64,000 nt of DNA from Pontederia crassipes (taxonomy: Eukaryota > Streptophyta > Magnoliopsida > Commelinales > Pontederiaceae), in assembly GCA_030549335.1 (NCBI GenBank), contig CM060187.1, positions 57,866,203-57,930,202 on the forward strand, in the 5' to 3' direction. The notes beneath the pieces are model-generated. The model saw only the letters and a list, made by a program, of their open reading frames with translations. It made no database searches and was not told where the DNA came from. This document shows positions 61,505 through 64,000 of this stretch, in pieces. Both the position numbers and the translations under genes were made by a program. How positions within the stretch are numbered: position 1 is the first letter of the stretch; every line of letters begins with the position of its first letter.

Positions 61505-62129
61505 GTGTTAGTATTTAACCATGTACTACCAAAAAAAGTTCCCTTTTTTCTCTCGTGGGCTCCTGTTTCATCGAATTTTCTTGTTTATTTCTTGTCTCCC
61601 CAAAGTTTTCTTGCGTTTTCGATTGTTTTTTCCATATAATTTCTATAATTATCTCTAGTTATGCTTTTACGTAGTGGAATTATCCCCTTTTTATTCTTGG
61701 TTCCTGTGTTGGTCTGTATTATGAATGTGAATTGATCAGCGACTCGATAGTGTAATGTATTGTCTATTTCTATTTTCTTTATTTATAATTCCTTTATATA
61801 CTTTAAACTACTTGTTGCTGCTGTTTGCTTTGATAACTTTCATTTATGAGGAACGAAATTTGTGGTTTTTTTGGGATTTCATTTTGTCCTTCCGGGCGTC
61901 CAATTATGCTTATTTTTTAATGGTTCTGTGTTGTTGTCATGTCTGTTTGCTGCTTGATATAATGCCATGGCTTATGCTATCTGATCATACCTGACCATGC
62001 GCTTTGCATGATCTTGCTTTCTCTATGCATTTATCTTTGGTTTTGTACATAATATGTTGTCGGGTGACCACCATAGATTAGGTGAAGATATGAACAGATG
62101 TTGGCTCGTGCATCAAAGACTGTGATAAG
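61505..62129. other. Putative intron 1, first part
   Basis: T-rich sequence typical of a plant intron, with no exon seen. Confidence 0.45.
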
Positions 62130-62595
62130 TGTTGGAGTTGGTGAATACTTCAGGCCCCTTGTTTCTCACAAGGGGTTCGCCCACGTGAGCTTAGGAGAAT
62201 CGGAGTATTACCCAATTGTCTGTGCTGCTGGCGTGCGAACAAAAGAGGGGTTCGGGGGGCACCGCCCCCGACGGCGGTCCCGTTCGCCGGTGAGCGGGCG
62301 GGGGTTCGGGGGTAGCGCCACGGGTTTTGGGCTTTTATTTAGTCGGCCCGTGTGGTTCGAATTAGGTTTTTTCTCTGTTTTATTCGAGTTTTGAGCCCGT
62401 TTGGGAGAGACTATTTATAGCTTATTTTCAGATATAATCAGTGTGGCGGCTGTAAACCTAAACAATATAGTGGAATCTCTTTGGAGGACGTAGCCCTAAT
62501 CTCAAGGGTGAACCTGGGTAAATTCGTGTGTCTCCTTTATTTTTTTCTACAATTTCTCTGCGATCTTCTCTTCCTGTTCTCGTATTTTCCATTCA
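62130..62595 (+). mobile_element. Solo LTR with 5-bp target duplication ATAAG
   Basis: The 466-bp copy starts TGTTGGAGTTGGTGAAT and ends TTCCATTCA. ATAAG is repeated at 62125-62129 and 62596-62600. It is the same family as 22941-23337 but carries an extra ~65-bp GC-rich segment at about 62281-62345 (GTTCGCCGGTGAGCGGGCGG...), whose right-hand part would fit an insertion or a deletion in the other copy. It lies within the presumed first intron of the U-box-like gene, in the same orientation. Confidence 0.88.
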
Positions 62596-62600
62596 ATAAG

Positions 62601-64000
62601 GACTCAATATGGGATAGTATTCATTTTGCTATTTAACATGTTAAAAACTCCTTAAAAGTGTCGTTGTATTGGTAGGGAGAAATATGAAAATTCCTTTGGA
62701 AATTTCTGTTATATTAAAGGAAGCTTTGGGATTGATTAATATGACAGCCCAGTTACCAAGGACTTGGTGAATACTTTGATCTTGATTCACACCAAGAGAG
62801 TGCATGATACAATCTCAGACATCACATGATCTCAAACAGGATGGAAGCTACAAACAAGGAGATAGAAAAGGGAAGGCTATACCAACTGGAGTTGGCTCAG
62901 TTAGTGAGCCGGATGAGTTAAGGGTTGAGATGAGGGAACTAGTAATTCCAAGTTCAAATTTCCTTATACACTTTTGGGATTGGAGTTAATTTTTTTACCT
63001 TCACATCCGAACTAATCAAGTGTTAGTAGCCTTGCACACTAGTCAACTTTTGCAATCCAAGGACAATAAGGGGATGAAGATTAATCAGATACATCTAGAG
63101 GAAAACTAAGCCGAAAATCAGTCATAGGATCTTCAATCATCTCTGTTCATGGGCCCCATCACTAAGACAACTAACTATGAACTAAACCTAATTAGGTTTT
63201 CACGAAATTCACTAATGCAAATAAATTATCATGAATCAAGTTTAAATTCCTAGACAGTTGTTACAAGATCTATGTGGTAGTTCCATTCTATGTTTCAAAT
63301 AGTAAGGAAATCCCAATTAATGAGATCTAAATAAAACAAAAGCAAACCAATTAAAAGGAAACTAAATAAACTAAAACTCTAATCTAAAAAACTCACGACC
63401 AAATATTATAGACTACATACTGGAATTCCATATTGTCTAGTTGTTCTACATCGATGAATCCTTTCATCATTAAGTGAATATCTCAAGTTTGCTGTGTTCA
63501 GGGAGGAGGTCCTTTCTTCTTATTAAACTTGGTAGATGTCCCTTAAATGCTGATGAACTGTACAAGGCGTTTTTCCTTAAAAATGCTATACAGGGCATAT
63601 TTAACAAATTGACATAGTTATGACTTATTTTTTCAAGGGATTATGTCATGGGTTTATTTGTACAGATTTGAAATCTTGATTACTGCATAACTCAAGTTTA
63701 AGAAAAGGTGATTTTTTCTGTTTTGGGAGGGGAAGGATGAGAACAATGTTTTGGCATCCATTTGGATTTGGTAATAAGAAAACTGAAGCATATACCACTA
63801 TGTAACCTGATTACAACAACTGTTGATTATGACAAACATAATATAAGAGATTTTGGATTACCTCTATGAGCGAAAGTGAAGGAACAAGTCTGTCAGGTGT
63901 TTCATTAGTGTATGTGCTTGAATCTCGCGATTGGGAACCAGATCTCGGAGAAACAGAAGTCTATCTCACAGCACACTTACCTATGGACGTCCACACCAAA
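62601..64000. other. Region to the window end, nothing recognised
   Basis: No exon of the U-box kinase or other gene could be identified. The short frame at 62804-62989 and the sequence near 63880-64000 have no known motif. This may all be intron. Confidence 0.45.

Overview
This is a stretch of plant nuclear genome. It has spliced genes with GT-AG introns, long AT-rich gaps, and LTR retrotransposons with their solo LTRs. It also holds CACTA, Mutator-like and Au-SINE elements and plant-only gene families. GC-rich first exons and type 2 metallothioneins suggest a monocot; the species cannot be named from sequence alone.

Layout. At 1-47 (minus) lies the start of what looks like a small LYR-motif protein, facing away from a complete OEP16-type chloroplast outer-envelope channel gene (642-14410, plus, six exons). 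Intron 3 of OEP16 carries a full-length Ty3/gypsy chromovirus of the Tekay/Del type (1236-13203), in the same orientation, with a 5-bp target duplication. A diverged LTR relative lies just downstream (16.2-18.65 kb). Two type 2-like metallothionein genes stand head to head (20378-21058 minus; 34961-35559 plus). The ~14 kb between them holds a solo LTR, a foldback element, an LTR-like sequence split by a 3.4-kb CACTA element, and AT-rich DNA.

From 36.1 to 38.9 kb there is a degenerate inverted-repeat element and four tandem copies of a ~0.6-kb unit. The array ends in an intact tRNA-Lys(CUU) gene, and each unit ends in 11 bases of that tRNA. Next come a PPR pseudogene (39.0-40.0 kb), a head-to-head pair of Au-type SINEs (40.7-41.3 kb) and a broken TRM/DUF4378-type gene (41465-44445 minus). 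A mostly gene-free stretch leads to a decayed Ty1/copia element (50913-58047), a short Mutator-like element with a 9-bp target duplication (59541-60357), and exon 1 of a probable U-box/USP-kinase gene (61215-61504) with a solo LTR downstream (62130-62595).

The coding genes show no operon-like cooperation. The main story is how transposons have enlarged, split or decayed a gene-containing region while leaving OEP16 and the metallothioneins with open frames and canonical splice sites. I found no evidence of a wholly new biological system. The best leads are the 17-cysteine metallothionein, the tRNA-anchored tandem array, and the OEP16 gene carrying a 12-kb sense-strand retroelement in one intron.
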